From positions 1,758,193-1,822,192 of the forward strand of contig KE159605.1 in NCBI GenBank assembly GCA_000403295.2: a DNA stretch of 64,000 bases, written 5' to 3'. Source of the stretch: Lachnospiraceae bacterium M18-1. GTDB lineage: Bacteria; Bacillota; Clostridia; Lachnospirales; Lachnospiraceae. The position numbers were made by a program, and so were the translations under genes. Below the pieces are notes generated by a model. The model saw only the letters and a program-made list of their open reading frames with translations, made no database searches and was not told the DNA's origin. This document shows positions 8,915-17,288 of the stretch, one piece after another. Position 1 is the first letter of the stretch, and the number at the start of each line of letters is the position of its first letter.

Positions 8915-9073
8915 GCCCCCTTATATTTATTATAGCCAGAACCTGTAAAATAAGCTACTTGTTTCTTTGCTGACTTTCAGGCTATTTACTGGTCACGGTG
9001 CCCTGCACCTTGCTGCAGGGCATCCGTCCAGTAAAATAGCGGCTGTGAACTATAATAATATTATAAAGGGGGC
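8915..9073. repeat. Nested inverted repeat around the ABC operon promoter
   Basis: Outer arms at 8915-8935 and 9050-9073 are imperfect inverted copies, each carrying CTATAATAA and GGGGGCAT, so a -10-like box and ribosome-site-like sequence point both ways. Inside is a 60-nt palindrome (8981-9040, arms GCTATTTACTGG and CCAGTAAAATAGC) with a core GCCCTGCA/TGCAGGGC hairpin. The core and right arm resemble the element at 17097-17154. The rest of the 222-base gap holds no gene that I can see. Confidence 0.6.
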
Positions 9074-9130
9074 ATATGACACTGCAGTGACTTTTTTAGT
9101 GACAAAATTGTCATCTAACAGAAACTGCTT

Positions 9131-12100
9131 TTAGAACATGTTGTTTTCTCCTGTTTTTGGACTCTTCCGTATGCCGGAATCATTATTTTTTTTCTCATCA
9201 GGGCTCTGAGAACTCGTATCTTTTCCTTCAGTACCGGAATTTACATCATTTCCGTTATTTAATGAGGCCTGTTCAAAAATGATCACATACTCAGACGCAT
9301 GGGAGAAAGACAGACTGATATTGCCATCCGCCCCGACATCTCCGGCATCCATATAGATCATCTTTCCGGAACTGTCATAATAATATAAGTGTCCAGTGCT
9401 GCCGCTGTGCTCAGCGCCGAGATTCACAGTAAGGTCTGCCCGGAATCCAAATTCACCATTGTGAGCCAGGGTAATCTGGGTCGCAGGTTTTCCTTCCGAA
9501 AGTGACTCCACAATAGCCGGAGGAATGCCGTCCGTATCAACGATCACTTCCAGATCAATATCTTTCAAGACTGATGCAGCCACTTCGTTTCCGCTGATAG
9601 ACCAGCTGTAAGCACCCATATCCAGCACAATATTGACTTCTTTTCCCTTAATGGCTTCCAAAATCTCTTTCGGAACTACAGTCGTTTTTCCCATATCAAC
9701 ATAAATCGTTTCTCCGCTTCCGCTCTGATCGATCGCATCTATGATCTTATCAATTTCTTTCTCCGGAAGCTTTTCGCCCTGCGGCTCCCCTGAGTAATCA
9801 CCTTTGAGTTTTGCATCCGCCAAGATAAATTCCTTATCTCCGGTGATCGTCACGGTCTCGCCTTTGCTGAAGCCTTCCCATAAGATGTCCGTATATTTTT
9901 TGTTTTGAATAGGCAGCGTATAACGGGAGCCTTTCTCTACAACTACATATTCATAGACATCGTTCGGATATTTCAAAATAACGGTGCAGTTCGCATACTG
10001 CGCCTGTATATTCATTTTTTTATATCTTCCAATGTCTGTACCCGGCGTTTTAGCTGTCCAGTCCAAAAACTTAAGACCTTTAAAATGTTTTAACTCTTTT
10101 AAAGCATTTTTGACTTCTGCATAGGCATCCTGATACAAAAGCTGTTCTCCGTCCAGAGCCATCAGCAGGCTGCCTGAGACCAGCTTTCCGCCTTCTCCCC
10201 GGTAGGTGTAAGCCACCTCTGCCGTGGTCTTTCCTTTGTATACGGCTGTCACATTCAGATTGGTCATCTGATGGGACAGCATTTCGTTCTCTCCAATCCC
10301 CGGAAGCGCCCATTTTTCAAATTCCAGTCCGGCTGGTGCGGCCGGATTTTCCAAAGCAGCCAGTGCATCATGGATCGTCGTCCCTTTTTCGTATGATTTG
10401 GAAATGACTTTTGATACTTCATTACCGGTTTCGTCAAGATACTTTGTATTCCATGCTACCACAAAGTTCTCATACTTAGCCTCTATAAACGCATACCCCA
10501 TATCCTCTACCTGAGCCGTTTTATCCAGAGAGCTGTCCAGCTCATATCCGTTAAGGAGCTGCTGGTCGGCATCTTCCGGAGGTACAAAAGAAGCCAGCAT
10601 TTCCCCGTAAGTCGTATCTTTATCGACGAACTGCGGTACGATCGCTGTAGTCGCTCCCTTGTCCTTGCTTATATAAGTGAGGATCACATTCACACAGATC
10701 TTATCATACACAGCACGGAAATTGTAGGAAGGTTCTGGATTGTTTCCGAAAAACAGCTCCGTGTCCGCGCTGATTTCCATACCGGAGCTTTCTTCCCGGA
10801 ACTTCATATTCACCCCTTCTCCGGGCTGCGGCGGACATATTTTAAGTCCCTCTAAAGAATTTCTTCTCCCCACTTGTATCGTCTTATTCTCTACGACAGG
10901 ACCGTATAAATAACTGCCGTCTGCCTGGCGTATGTATCCATAAACAGAAAAAACGGTGTCCTTTACGTCATCTCTGTAAGTTTTATCAGTTTCCACTCTG
11001 TAATACCACGGACAGGTCTTCCCCCAGTCCGGTTTAAAACTGGACAGAGTAGCCGTATGGCTTCTCACATCCGATACAGTCAGGGAGGTAAGCATCCATT
11101 CGCAAGGATACGTGTCATTAGTTATAGATATCTTACCCGTGTATTCCCTGGTGTCAGCGTTGTAATACAGAGTCATTCTATGGTAGCCGGATACATTGGA
11201 TACCTGCGGGTAGAAATAAGCTACTGCCGTATTGGACGGGTTTTCTTCATCCACTTTTACGGTTAAAGTAACCTGGTCGCCCGGATAGACCCACTGTCCA
11301 TTTTTATCAATTGTAATGCTCTCTATCACGGGCGCTTTCGTATCGTTCAGATACCCTTCCGGATCCACGGTGTAATACCACGGACGTGCTGTATTCCAGT
11401 CCTCGCGGAAGTCCGACAGAGATGTGCTGTTTCCGTTCACATCAGATAAATTTACTGACGTAAGCTCCCACCTTGTAGGATAAGAATCCCGTGTGATATT
11501 GATAGTTCCTGTGTATTCCATAGTACTCTTAGTTAAATACAGGGTGCGGTAGAACGAGGAAGCGCTCGAATCCTTCGGTCTGAATGTTACCTCCATTGAA
11601 CTTCGAGGGTTTTTTTCATCTACCTTTACCTTGATTGAAACGCTTTCCCCAGCTTTTACCATTTTTCCGTTTTTGTCAATGGTGATACTTTCAATCACAG
11701 GTTTGTCCATATCATAACCATCATTGATAACGGTAAAATTTAAGTCCTTCTCCGGTTCATCCCGATCTGGATAAAAAAATTGACTTTTACTATCTGCAGA
11801 TATCGAAATATAATTTATCGTCCAGTCTGAAGGGTAAGTATTGTCTGCAATTTTATAAGTGCCTGTCAGCGTCTTCGTTTGCTCATCATACTTCATAGAT
11901 GTGGAGGCCGTATGTGAAGATGCGCTGTTCACTGTTTTTAAATGCAAGGTTGCACTTCCCAGTTTCGCTCCTTTACATTCTACATGCGCTGTATATGTCA
12001 CTGTGTCCCCTACCTTCAGCTTTCCGTCTGAAGTCGAAGAATTTTTTTGTATTTGATAGTCAGAAACTTTAATTTCGGGGGTATTCTCAAACGTAAATGT

Positions 12101-12841
12101 ATACAGATATTTCCCATCTTTCATAACAGGCCACTCTACATAATTGTATGTATGATCTTGCACTTCAATATTAGTCACATAATAACTGCCTTCATAACCC
12201 AATAGTCTGCTGCAGTCATAGGTTCCTATATACAAATTTTCATTATCCCCAGATGGATAGAATGTCACACTTTTCGAAGAATAACCGCTTTTCTTGAACT
12301 GAACCGTAATGTCTTTGATATCGCGGTCTGCATCATAGGCTGACATGCTAAAATGAAGGGTGTCATTTTTTGAAAGTGTCTGCCCGTTTTCGACAAATTC
12401 AAAACTTTCAATCACCGGCTTATTAATGTCATAAGCAAACGGCATGATCGAAAAATCATCCATTTCTGTCGCCGGCTTGATCGGGGCATCTTCCGTTTCT
12501 CTCTCCGACGGCTCAGCCGGGGTATCTTCCGTTTCCTCCTCCGACGACCCGATCGATGGTTCCTTCGTTTTCTCCTCCGACGGCCCAATCGATGGTTCCT
12601 TCGTTTCCTCCTCCGATGGCTCGATGGAAGGATCTTTCGTTTCTTCCTCCTGCACTGTATCGGCTGAAATCGTGTTTTTATTCATTTCCTCCTGCGACGC
12701 ATTTTCTTCTTCCGCCTGTACTTCTTGCACCGTTGTACGTTCAATTTCCTCTACTGCCATCCCCTGCATTGGAAATAACGCTGTTGCCATTAAGGATGCT
12801 GTCAACAAAATTCCTAATAATTTTCCTCCGGATTTTTTCAT
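9131..12841 (-). CDS. Large secreted repeat protein with incomplete sorting signal
   Basis: 1236 residues. A signal peptide (KKSGGK then a hydrophobic run, cleavage near MAVEE, residue 30) is followed by an acidic Ser/Glu/Pro-rich region with five 12-residue repeats (68-127). Four tandem modules of about 110 residues then open with lines such as KPVIESITIDKNG (about 139-640). A Gly/Tyr-rich region with bacterial-repeat-like segments (about 650-1000) and a C-terminal beta domain follow. The end, SPKTGENNMF, looks like the start of an LPxTG-type sorting signal, but the hydrophobic span and basic tail are missing. It is probably an adhesin or cell-wall protein that is now released; its ligand is unknown. 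AAAGGAGG precedes the ATG by 9 bases. Confidence 0.8.
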   Translation of the reverse strand: MKKSGGKLLGILLTASLMATALFPMQGMAVEEIERTTVQEVQAEEENASQEEMNKNTISADTVQEEETKDPSIEPSEEETKEPSIGPSEEKTKEPSIGSSEEETEDTPAEPSERETEDAPIKPATEMDDFSIMPFAYDINKPVIESFEFVENGQTLSKNDTLHFSMSAYDADRDIKDITVQFKKSGYSSKSVTFYPSGDNENLYIGTYDCSRLLGYEGSYYVTNIEVQDHTYNYVEWPVMKDGKYLYTFTFENTPEIKVSDYQIQKNSSTSDGKLKVGDTVTYTAHVECKGAKLGSATLHLKTVNSASSHTASTSMKYDEQTKTLTGTYKIADNTYPSDWTINYISISADSKSQFFYPDRDEPEKDLNFTVINDGYDMDKPVIESITIDKNGKMVKAGESVSIKVKVDEKNPRSSMEVTFRPKDSSASSFYRTLYLTKSTMEYTGTINITRDSYPTRWELTSVNLSDVNGNSTSLSDFREDWNTARPWYYTVDPEGYLNDTKAPVIESITIDKNGQWVYPGDQVTLTVKVDEENPSNTAVAYFYPQVSNVSGYHRMTLYYNADTREYTGKISITNDTYPCEWMLTSLTVSDVRSHTATLSSFKPDWGKTCPWYYRVETDKTYRDDVKDTVFSVYGYIRQADGSYLYGPVVENKTIQVGRRNSLEGLKICPPQPGEGVNMKFREESSGMEISADTELFFGNNPEPSYNFRAVYDKICVNVILTYISKDKGATTAIVPQFVDKDTTYGEMLASFVPPEDADQQLLNGYELDSSLDKTAQVEDMGYAFIEAKYENFVVAWNTKYLDETGNEVSKVISKSYEKGTTIHDALAALENPAAPAGLEFEKWALPGIGENEMLSHQMTNLNVTAVYKGKTTAEVAYTYRGEGGKLVSGSLLMALDGEQLLYQDAYAEVKNALKELKHFKGLKFLDWTAKTPGTDIGRYKKMNIQAQYANCTVILKYPNDVYEYVVVEKGSRYTLPIQNKKYTDILWEGFSKGETVTITGDKEFILADAKLKGDYSGEPQGEKLPEKEIDKIIDAIDQSGSGETIYVDMGKTTVVPKEILEAIKGKEVNIVLDMGAYSWSISGNEVAASVLKDIDLEVIVDTDGIPPAIVESLSEGKPATQITLAHNGEFGFRADLTVNLGAEHSGSTGHLYYYDSSGKMIYMDAGDVGADGNISLSFSHASEYVIIFEQASLNNGNDVNSGTEGKDTSSQSPDEKKNNDSGIRKSPKTGENNMF
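12461..12640 (-). repeat. 36-bp tandem repeat coding for Glu/Pro/Ser-rich stalk
   Basis: Five 12-residue units (TKDPSIEPSEEE, TKEPSIGPSEEK, TKEPSIGSSEEE and two diverged ones) lie just after the signal peptide region of the surface protein. The first three are closest to one another, which suggests recent unit gain or loss. The unit length is a multiple of 3, so changes keep the frame. Confidence 0.8.
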
Positions 12842-13252
12842 CCATGGAGACCTCCTTTGTGAAATATATTATTTGAAATTAAGCAGAAAAAAAACTGCTT
12901 GCTGCGACAGATTCCGATTCATTTCCCCCTTTCTGTTTTGATATTTTGATTTCAATAGAGACGTGTGAAATCTTCCACGCAAAAAAAGGCAATAAATCCC
13001 TTTCCAGGAATTTATCACCTGTACACAAGAATCTATCGCCACGCCAGAATATTATCATATTCGTCAATTATATTCAAGTAGATGTTTATTATTCAACAAT
13101 TTTAAGCATTTGTGGTTACAGTTCACGGTCTGACCGTGCACTTGATGCACGGTCAGACGACAGAACAGTCATCCATTTTTCGCTGAATCCCGGGTATTTG
13201 AAAGTTCATTCCCACGATCATCAGGCACACTCGGAAGCAGCCTCACATCCGG
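12842..13252. other. 411-base intergenic region upstream of the surface protein
   Basis: No convincing gene is present (a 62-codon minus-strand frame has no ribosome site and an unlikely composition). On the minus strand TTGAAT, a 17-base spacer and TAATAT near 13040-13075 could be the surface-protein promoter. The leader has a small AAGCAG/CTGCTT hairpin (12881-12900) and an imperfect ATAAATCCC/GGAATTTAT inverted repeat near 12990-13015. A strong palindrome lies at 13115-13170. Confidence 0.5.
13115..13170. repeat. Palindrome with GTTACAGTTCACGG end
   Basis: A perfect 12-bp stem, TCTGACCGTGCA (13129-13140) and TGCACGGTCAGA (13146-13157), has a CTTGA loop and is preceded by GTTACAGTTCACGG. 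The flank resembles the ends of the elements at 17097, 20722, 36598 and 55397. It has no T-tract on either side. Confidence 0.65.
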
Positions 13253-13753
13253 CTAATCCTCTTCTTCCTCCATCTCCGGCCGCATCTTCCATTCCCGGAT
13301 TGCCCCGCAGGCAATCTTCACGCCGCTGTCTCCCGCAGGCTGAGAATGGAAGTCATCCGGATGGAGATGGATCACCGCTGTTTTCCCGATCACTTCTTCC
13401 GGGTGGATCCGCCCTGTATACACGGCCATCCACGCCGCCCCGCGGGTAGATAAAAGGGGCGGCAGGTCTCCGGCATGCTCTGGATGCTCCTTCCCTTCCG
13501 GGTTATAGTGTCCCCCGGTATTTTTCAGCAAGTCAGAAGCGTCTCCTGTACATGCACCGCCCTCATGAATGTGAAATCCGAAGAAATGCCCTGCCGCTTC
13601 ATTGTCCTCATCCGGCAGTCCATAGATCTCCGCCATCAGAATCGTACCGCCAAATACATCATAAAAGGTAATTCTTCCGTGAATCTCCGGATATTCCTCC
13701 GTCCCCCGGATATCCGCATACGCCTCCGGCGCTCCGTTCAATTTTTCGATCAT
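13253..13753 (-). CDS. Cu/Zn superoxide dismutase family protein
   Basis: 166-residue protein of the SodC fold. Metal ligands are visible: FHIHEGG (two His), GGHYNP, HPEHAGDLP (His and Asp) and VIHLHPDDFHSQP (His), with the GACTG and KIACG cysteines for the structural disulfide. It would convert superoxide to peroxide and oxygen. There is no signal peptide, so it is predicted to be cytoplasmic, unlike most bacterial SodC proteins. The start at 13753 is chosen because AGGAAGG lies 8 bases upstream; an earlier ATG at 13810 has none. The acidic tail is EMEEEED. It stands alone between intergenic palindromes. Confidence 0.88.
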   Translation of the reverse strand: MIEKLNGAPEAYADIRGTEEYPEIHGRITFYDVFGGTILMAEIYGLPDEDNEAAGHFFGFHIHEGGACTGDASDLLKNTGGHYNPEGKEHPEHAGDLPPLLSTRGAAWMAVYTGRIHPEEVIGKTAVIHLHPDDFHSQPAGDSGVKIACGAIREWKMRPEMEEEED

Positions 13754-13896
13754 ATCATACACCTTCCTTAATGCCTGCTGCAGCCCGTGCATTTCACTGC
13801 ACGGCCGCATAAGGGATTCTGCCGCTCTGCGGCGGATACCTATCCCTGTCTATACATTATGCAGAAGGTCCCTATATTGTGAATCCTTTTCCTCCT

Positions 13897-14799
13897 CTAT
13901 ACGGAGTAATTCCAGCAGAATCTATCCTGCATATCCTCCGGCAGAGGCGCGGTAAACTCCATCCTCTCCTTTGTGATCGGATGCACGAACCGCAGCCGGC
14001 AGGAATGCAATGCCTGCCGGCTGATATATTCCATATCCGGATTATAAAGATAATCCCCGATCAGCGGAAATCCCAGATATTTCAGATGGATCCGGATCTG
14101 ATGGGTGCGCCCTGTTTCAAGACGAAGAGAGACCAGGCTGTGCCCGTTCTTCTCTTCCACCACCTCATAATGTGTCACCGCGCGCTCTCCTTTTTCGAAG
14201 TCAACCTTCCGCTCAATGATCGATCCTTCCCTGCGGGACAGAGGAGCATCAATGGTGTCGAAAGCCGGAAGAACCCTTCCGCGGACAATGGCCAGATATT
14301 CCCTTTCGATCTCATGCCGATATCCCATCCCGGACAGGATATTTGCACTGACCATATGCTTTGCAGCCACTGTCAGCCCGGAGGTGTCCCGGTCCAGCCG
14401 GTTCGCGCACCGGAAGATAAACGGCTCATTCTGCTGCTGATAATACCAGGCCAGAGCATTGGCAAGGGAATAATGGTAGTTCTTCATGGATGGATGCATT
14501 GGCAGCCCGGCAGGCTTGTTGACCACCAGGATGTCCTCGTCCTCATAAATGATCTGAAAAGGAATATTAACTGCCGGAATTTTTTCGGAACACTCTGTCT
14601 CCCGGATCCGTACTTCCAGCTCGTCTCCCGCTGACAGTGTTTTCTTCAAAATGCAGTGAACTCCATTGACCTGTATGCTGTCCGGCATCTTTTTCAGCTC
14701 CGTCAGGTTCTGCCTGGAATATCCCCGGCGGCGCAGGTACTGCTCGATCCGAAGGTCATGGTCTGCTTCACTGATTGAGTAACATAATGTACGATTCAA
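13897..14799 (-). CDS. RluA-family 23S/tRNA pseudouridine synthase
   Basis: About 300-residue pseudouridine synthase of the RluA/RluD type. A short S4-like N-terminal part (LRIEQYLRRRGYSRQNLTELKK) precedes the catalytic domain, whose active-site motif is ANRLDRDTSGL (catalytic Asp) and is followed by TGRTHQIRIHL. It modifies uridines in rRNA or tRNA in the cytoplasm. The start is uncertain: family similarity begins at about 14790, and the nearest usable codon is TTG at 14797-14799 with a weak GGGG upstream. An in-frame ATG at 14934 would add 45 residues read through a palindromic element, which is unlikely. The element may have replaced the original 5' region. Confidence 0.85.
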   Translation of the reverse strand: MNRTLCYSISEADHDLRIEQYLRRRGYSRQNLTELKKMPDSIQVNGVHCILKKTLSAGDELEVRIRETECSEKIPAVNIPFQIIYEDEDILVVNKPAGLPMHPSMKNYHYSLANALAWYYQQQNEPFIFRCANRLDRDTSGLTVAAKHMVSANILSGMGYRHEIEREYLAIVRGRVLPAFDTIDAPLSRREGSIIERKVDFEKGERAVTHYEVVEEKNGHSLVSLRLETGRTHQIRIHLKYLGFPLIGDYLYNPDMEYISRQALHSCRLRFVHPITKERMEFTAPLPEDMQDRFCWNYSV

Positions 14800-15020
14800 C
14801 GTCTGACTACCCCATTCCGCCACATTGGCGCAAATTTTTCCAGCTGTGCGGTTGCAATCCGACAGGTCGTTTACATTCAATTTATTGCAATGGAAATGAC
14901 CTGTCGGATTAGCAACCCATTTATTAATGAGCAAAATGTGGCTGCGTCAGCAGACACAAGAGTGCGTTAGCACGGATTTTGCGAATGGATGAATGGGTTG
15001 GATACTCTTTAGAGTATCCA
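14797..15020. repeat. Complex palindromic element abutting rluA
   Basis: Arms AATCCGACAGGTC (14856-14868) and GACCTGTCGGATT (14898-14910) pair over 13 bases and extend by GTTGC/GCAAC with one bulge. Outer GCCACATT/AATGTGGC segments and a separate perfect hairpin GGATACTCTTTAGAGTATCC (15000-15019) follow. The left end carries CAACGTCTGACT, also found at 16928. The right end runs into ATCCAACCGTACAGCTGG, repeated at 45773-45790. Confidence 0.55.
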
Positions 15021-15635
15021 ACCGTACAGCTGGAATTTTTCTGTCATCTCTTCTGTCTGATTGATTTTTTTCAGCTTCCGCTCTGCTGCATCAGAACCAA
15101 GTTTCATTTCCGCTTCGCAGACTCTTTTCTCCCCTTCGCGCCGCACACGTGCCTGATCTACTGTCTGAGTCTTCTCCAGATCCGCAGACAGCTTTGTCAA
15201 TTCTGTAATCGTCTCACCGTCCACGGCAGATACGTCCATCCCCTGATTTTGTTCCGGCTTCTGCCCCGTGCCGCCCTGTTCTTTCGTACCCTCTGCCTGC
15301 TTTGCCATTTCCGCCGCAATCTGTTCGTTAATCTTATCCAGCTGTTTCTCATACTCCTCCAGCTGCTCCTGTAACCCCGCCGGACTGCCGCCGTCCTCCT
15401 CGTCCAGTATCCTCGTGATGAGGGACTCTTTGCTGCTTTGTACCAGTTCCTTCTGGTTCATCAGATTTGCCAGAAGACTGGACGCCTTCCCCTGGGGAGA
15501 GATCAGCGCAATATCCCCCCGCATGAGCGTTCCCGCCTGCTGCCCTTTCGTTTGATCCGCACGGTTCCTATTTAAGCTCTGGTTCATTGCCGCTGCCTGG
15601 AAAAGACTGGCGGTCTGTCCTGTATAGATCCTCAT
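15009..15635 (-). CDS. Hypothetical coiled-coil protein
   Basis: 208 residues, function not recognised. It is hydrophilic and rich in Gln, Glu, Lys and Ala, with no signal peptide, membrane segment or cysteine cluster. A helical stretch near residues 80-115 (LQEQLEEYEKQLDKINEQIAA begins it) and another at 140-200 look like coiled coil. The start is ATG at 15635 with AGGAGG 8 bases away; the TTG at 15641 is too close to that site. The last codons (LYGWIL and stop) are read inside a repeated sequence, so the natural C-terminus may have been replaced. It stands alone, next to the deleted AAA-ATPase gene. Confidence 0.65.
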   Translation of the reverse strand: MRIYTGQTASLFQAAAMNQSLNRNRADQTKGQQAGTLMRGDIALISPQGKASSLLANLMNQKELVQSSKESLITRILDEEDGGSPAGLQEQLEEYEKQLDKINEQIAAEMAKQAEGTKEQGGTGQKPEQNQGMDVSAVDGETITELTKLSADLEKTQTVDQARVRREGEKRVCEAEMKLGSDAAERKLKKINQTEEMTEKFQLYGWIL

Positions 15636-15775
15636 GTTCAATTCCTCCTTTTCGTCATTCAGTGAATCATCTGATCAGCCCGCACACATGGAAAAATGTG
15701 ATGCTGTCTCTATAGCTGTCGGTCAGCCGGACTGATTCGATTACTGCAATGCCGCAGAAGGGAATTTTTTTGCTG

Positions 15776-16846
15776 TCAATGGGATGATATCGCAATCTCC
15801 ACCTGTTTCCCGCTGAAAGCTACGCCATACTTGAAAATCGTTTTAACGCCTTTTGAGATCATATCTGTATCGTACTTGCGATCCTGAATTTGTGCCAAAG
15901 CCGTCTCTGAGAGCTGTTTTAGTTTGTCTCCGGAGAAATTTCTGGCTGCCTTCAGTTCAATCAGAATACCTGGCATATTCCCTATCTTAGGTAATAATTG
16001 AATATCGTACCGGCCCTCTCCGGATTCCCCATTCGAGCTGATATAGTAGCGGTTATCCATCATGGCGCAAAGCCCCAGAACAAAACCATGATAAAAGTTT
16101 TCTCCGGCAGTATCATACTCATCAATAATAATAATCGGCGGAATATCGTAATGCTCATCCAACATTTGAGAAAGCCTTTGCAGGGACATCATCATATCCG
16201 TACTGTCCGCCTTCTCTTCCAGAACATTTTTAAAGTACAATTTCTCATATTTACTGCACCGCTCGCTTTCCAAGAGTTCACTGTGGCGTTCAAATTCCTG
16301 TGCCAAAATCTTAGTGATCTGATCATAGGTTTCATTCCAGGAGTTCCGTTTCACATCCTTAAAAGTAATGAAAATCACCGGGTATTTTCCTTGATAGTCT
16401 CGATATTTTTTACCACAAGACCAAATTTTTTTGTCTCTGAAATAAATAGAGGTGTCTTCGTCCGTCTTTTCAAAGAAGGTGCGGATCATATCCATATTCA
16501 GTGTCTTGCCAAAACGGCGCGGACGGGTAAACAGAGACACCATCGGTCTCTCGTCCAGAAAATCCTTGATCATCATAGTTTTATCGACATAGTAGTATTC
16601 GGACGAGGCCAGACGATAATCTGAAATTCCAACTGGCAGCGGTAGGTCAGGCAATGTTTTAGCTTTTCTATATGCACCGGTTTTAATCCGGCTGTCCGCA
16701 GGTTTTTCGGCATCAATTGGAATCACCCAACTGCGGTCCTTTTTATATACTCCTTCTATCCGTCCTTCTTTGCATAGTACGGTTACTCGACGCTCCGTGA
16801 TTCCCCAAAGCTTTGCAGCTTCCTTTACGGTTATGGTTTCACTCAT
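15776..16846 (-). pseudogene. AAA-ATPase/PD-(D/E)XK nuclease-like protein with large internal deletion
   Basis: 356 residues in frame. Residues about 1-50 are a helix-turn-helix of excisionase/MerR type (ITVKEAAKLWGITERRV). Residues about 70-240 match the N-terminal part of the gut-bacterial AAA-ATPase family (YYYVDKTMMI, P-loop-like RPRRFGKTLNMDM, Walker B-like IIIIDEYDT). The C-terminal 110 residues match its nuclease-like end (FYHGFVLGL, GRYDIQLLP, GILIELKA). Intact members are about 500-560 residues; the segment between IDEYDT and ENFYHGF (junction near 16106-16111) is missing. The deletion is in frame, so a protein could be made, but it lacks the rest of the ATPase. GGAGG precedes the ATG by 7 bases. 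Confidence 0.75.
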
Positions 16847-16940
16847 GTTAGCACCTCCAAGCTTTTCGGATATAGTATACCACTATAACGGAACAAACTC
16901 AACAATGTTCGGAACAAAGCCAAACCCAACGTCTGACTTC

Positions 16941-17087
16941 GTTACATGTCACACCCCGACCAATCACCACGCTGATTGGTCGGGAGGATGCACATAAAAG
17001 CTGGTATTCAGGCCGCCCATTGCCGAAGGCAATTTTAAATGGCGGCCTGAGTTACAGGGCACGCCTGGTCAAGGTGTGACCTGTAAC
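16941..17087. repeat. 147-bp inverted-repeat element with 15-bp ends
   Basis: GTTACATGTCACACC (16941-16955) is inverted as GGTGTGACCTGTAAC (17073-17087), 14 of 15 matching. Inside are two hairpins: CCCGACCAATCA/TGATTGGTCGGG (16955-16984, 12-bp perfect stem) and CAGGCCGCC/GGCGGCCTG (about 17010-17049) enclosing ATTGCC-GAA-GGCAAT. There is no open reading frame of note. The layout resembles the 195-bp element at 36598-36792. Confidence 0.65.
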
Positions 17088-17096
17088 CTGACTTCG

Positions 17097-17154
17097 GTTA
17101 CTGTTCACACGGCGTCGTGCACCCTGCTGCACGGCGTCCGGCCAATAAAGTAAC
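17097..17154. repeat. 58-bp palindromic element, GTTACTGTTCACAC end
   Basis: It begins GTTACTGTTCACAC and ends AGTAAC, with a core TGCACCCTGCTGCA. The core and right half differ at only a few positions from 9004-9035 next to the ABC operon promoter, which shows that the two are copies of one element. Confidence 0.6.
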
Positions 17155-17288
17155 ATTTGCCATAATATCCAGTCTCTCGCCGAAGGCGACTTAAAATGGG
17201 CTTAATTGGTTGCGGAGAGGGTATAAGGGCAGCCGATCCTCTGGTAAAGTTTCCGGCTGCTCTCTTTTTCTCCTATTTCCTTATCTCT

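Larger units (their letters stand above)
16847..17288. other. 442-base gap filled by palindromic elements
   Basis: No gene is visible. The gap holds a 147-bp inverted-repeat element (16941-17087), a related palindrome (17097-17154) and a short imperfect repeat with GCCGAAGGC near 17175-17185. A possible terminator follows for the plus strand: GCAGCC and GGCTGC around a short loop with TCTCTTTTTCTCC (about 17228-17275). Confidence 0.5.

Noticed and set aside
12879..13067. A 62-codon frame upstream of the surface protein
   Set aside because: No ribosome site, odd composition, and it overlaps the probable leader of the surface-protein gene.
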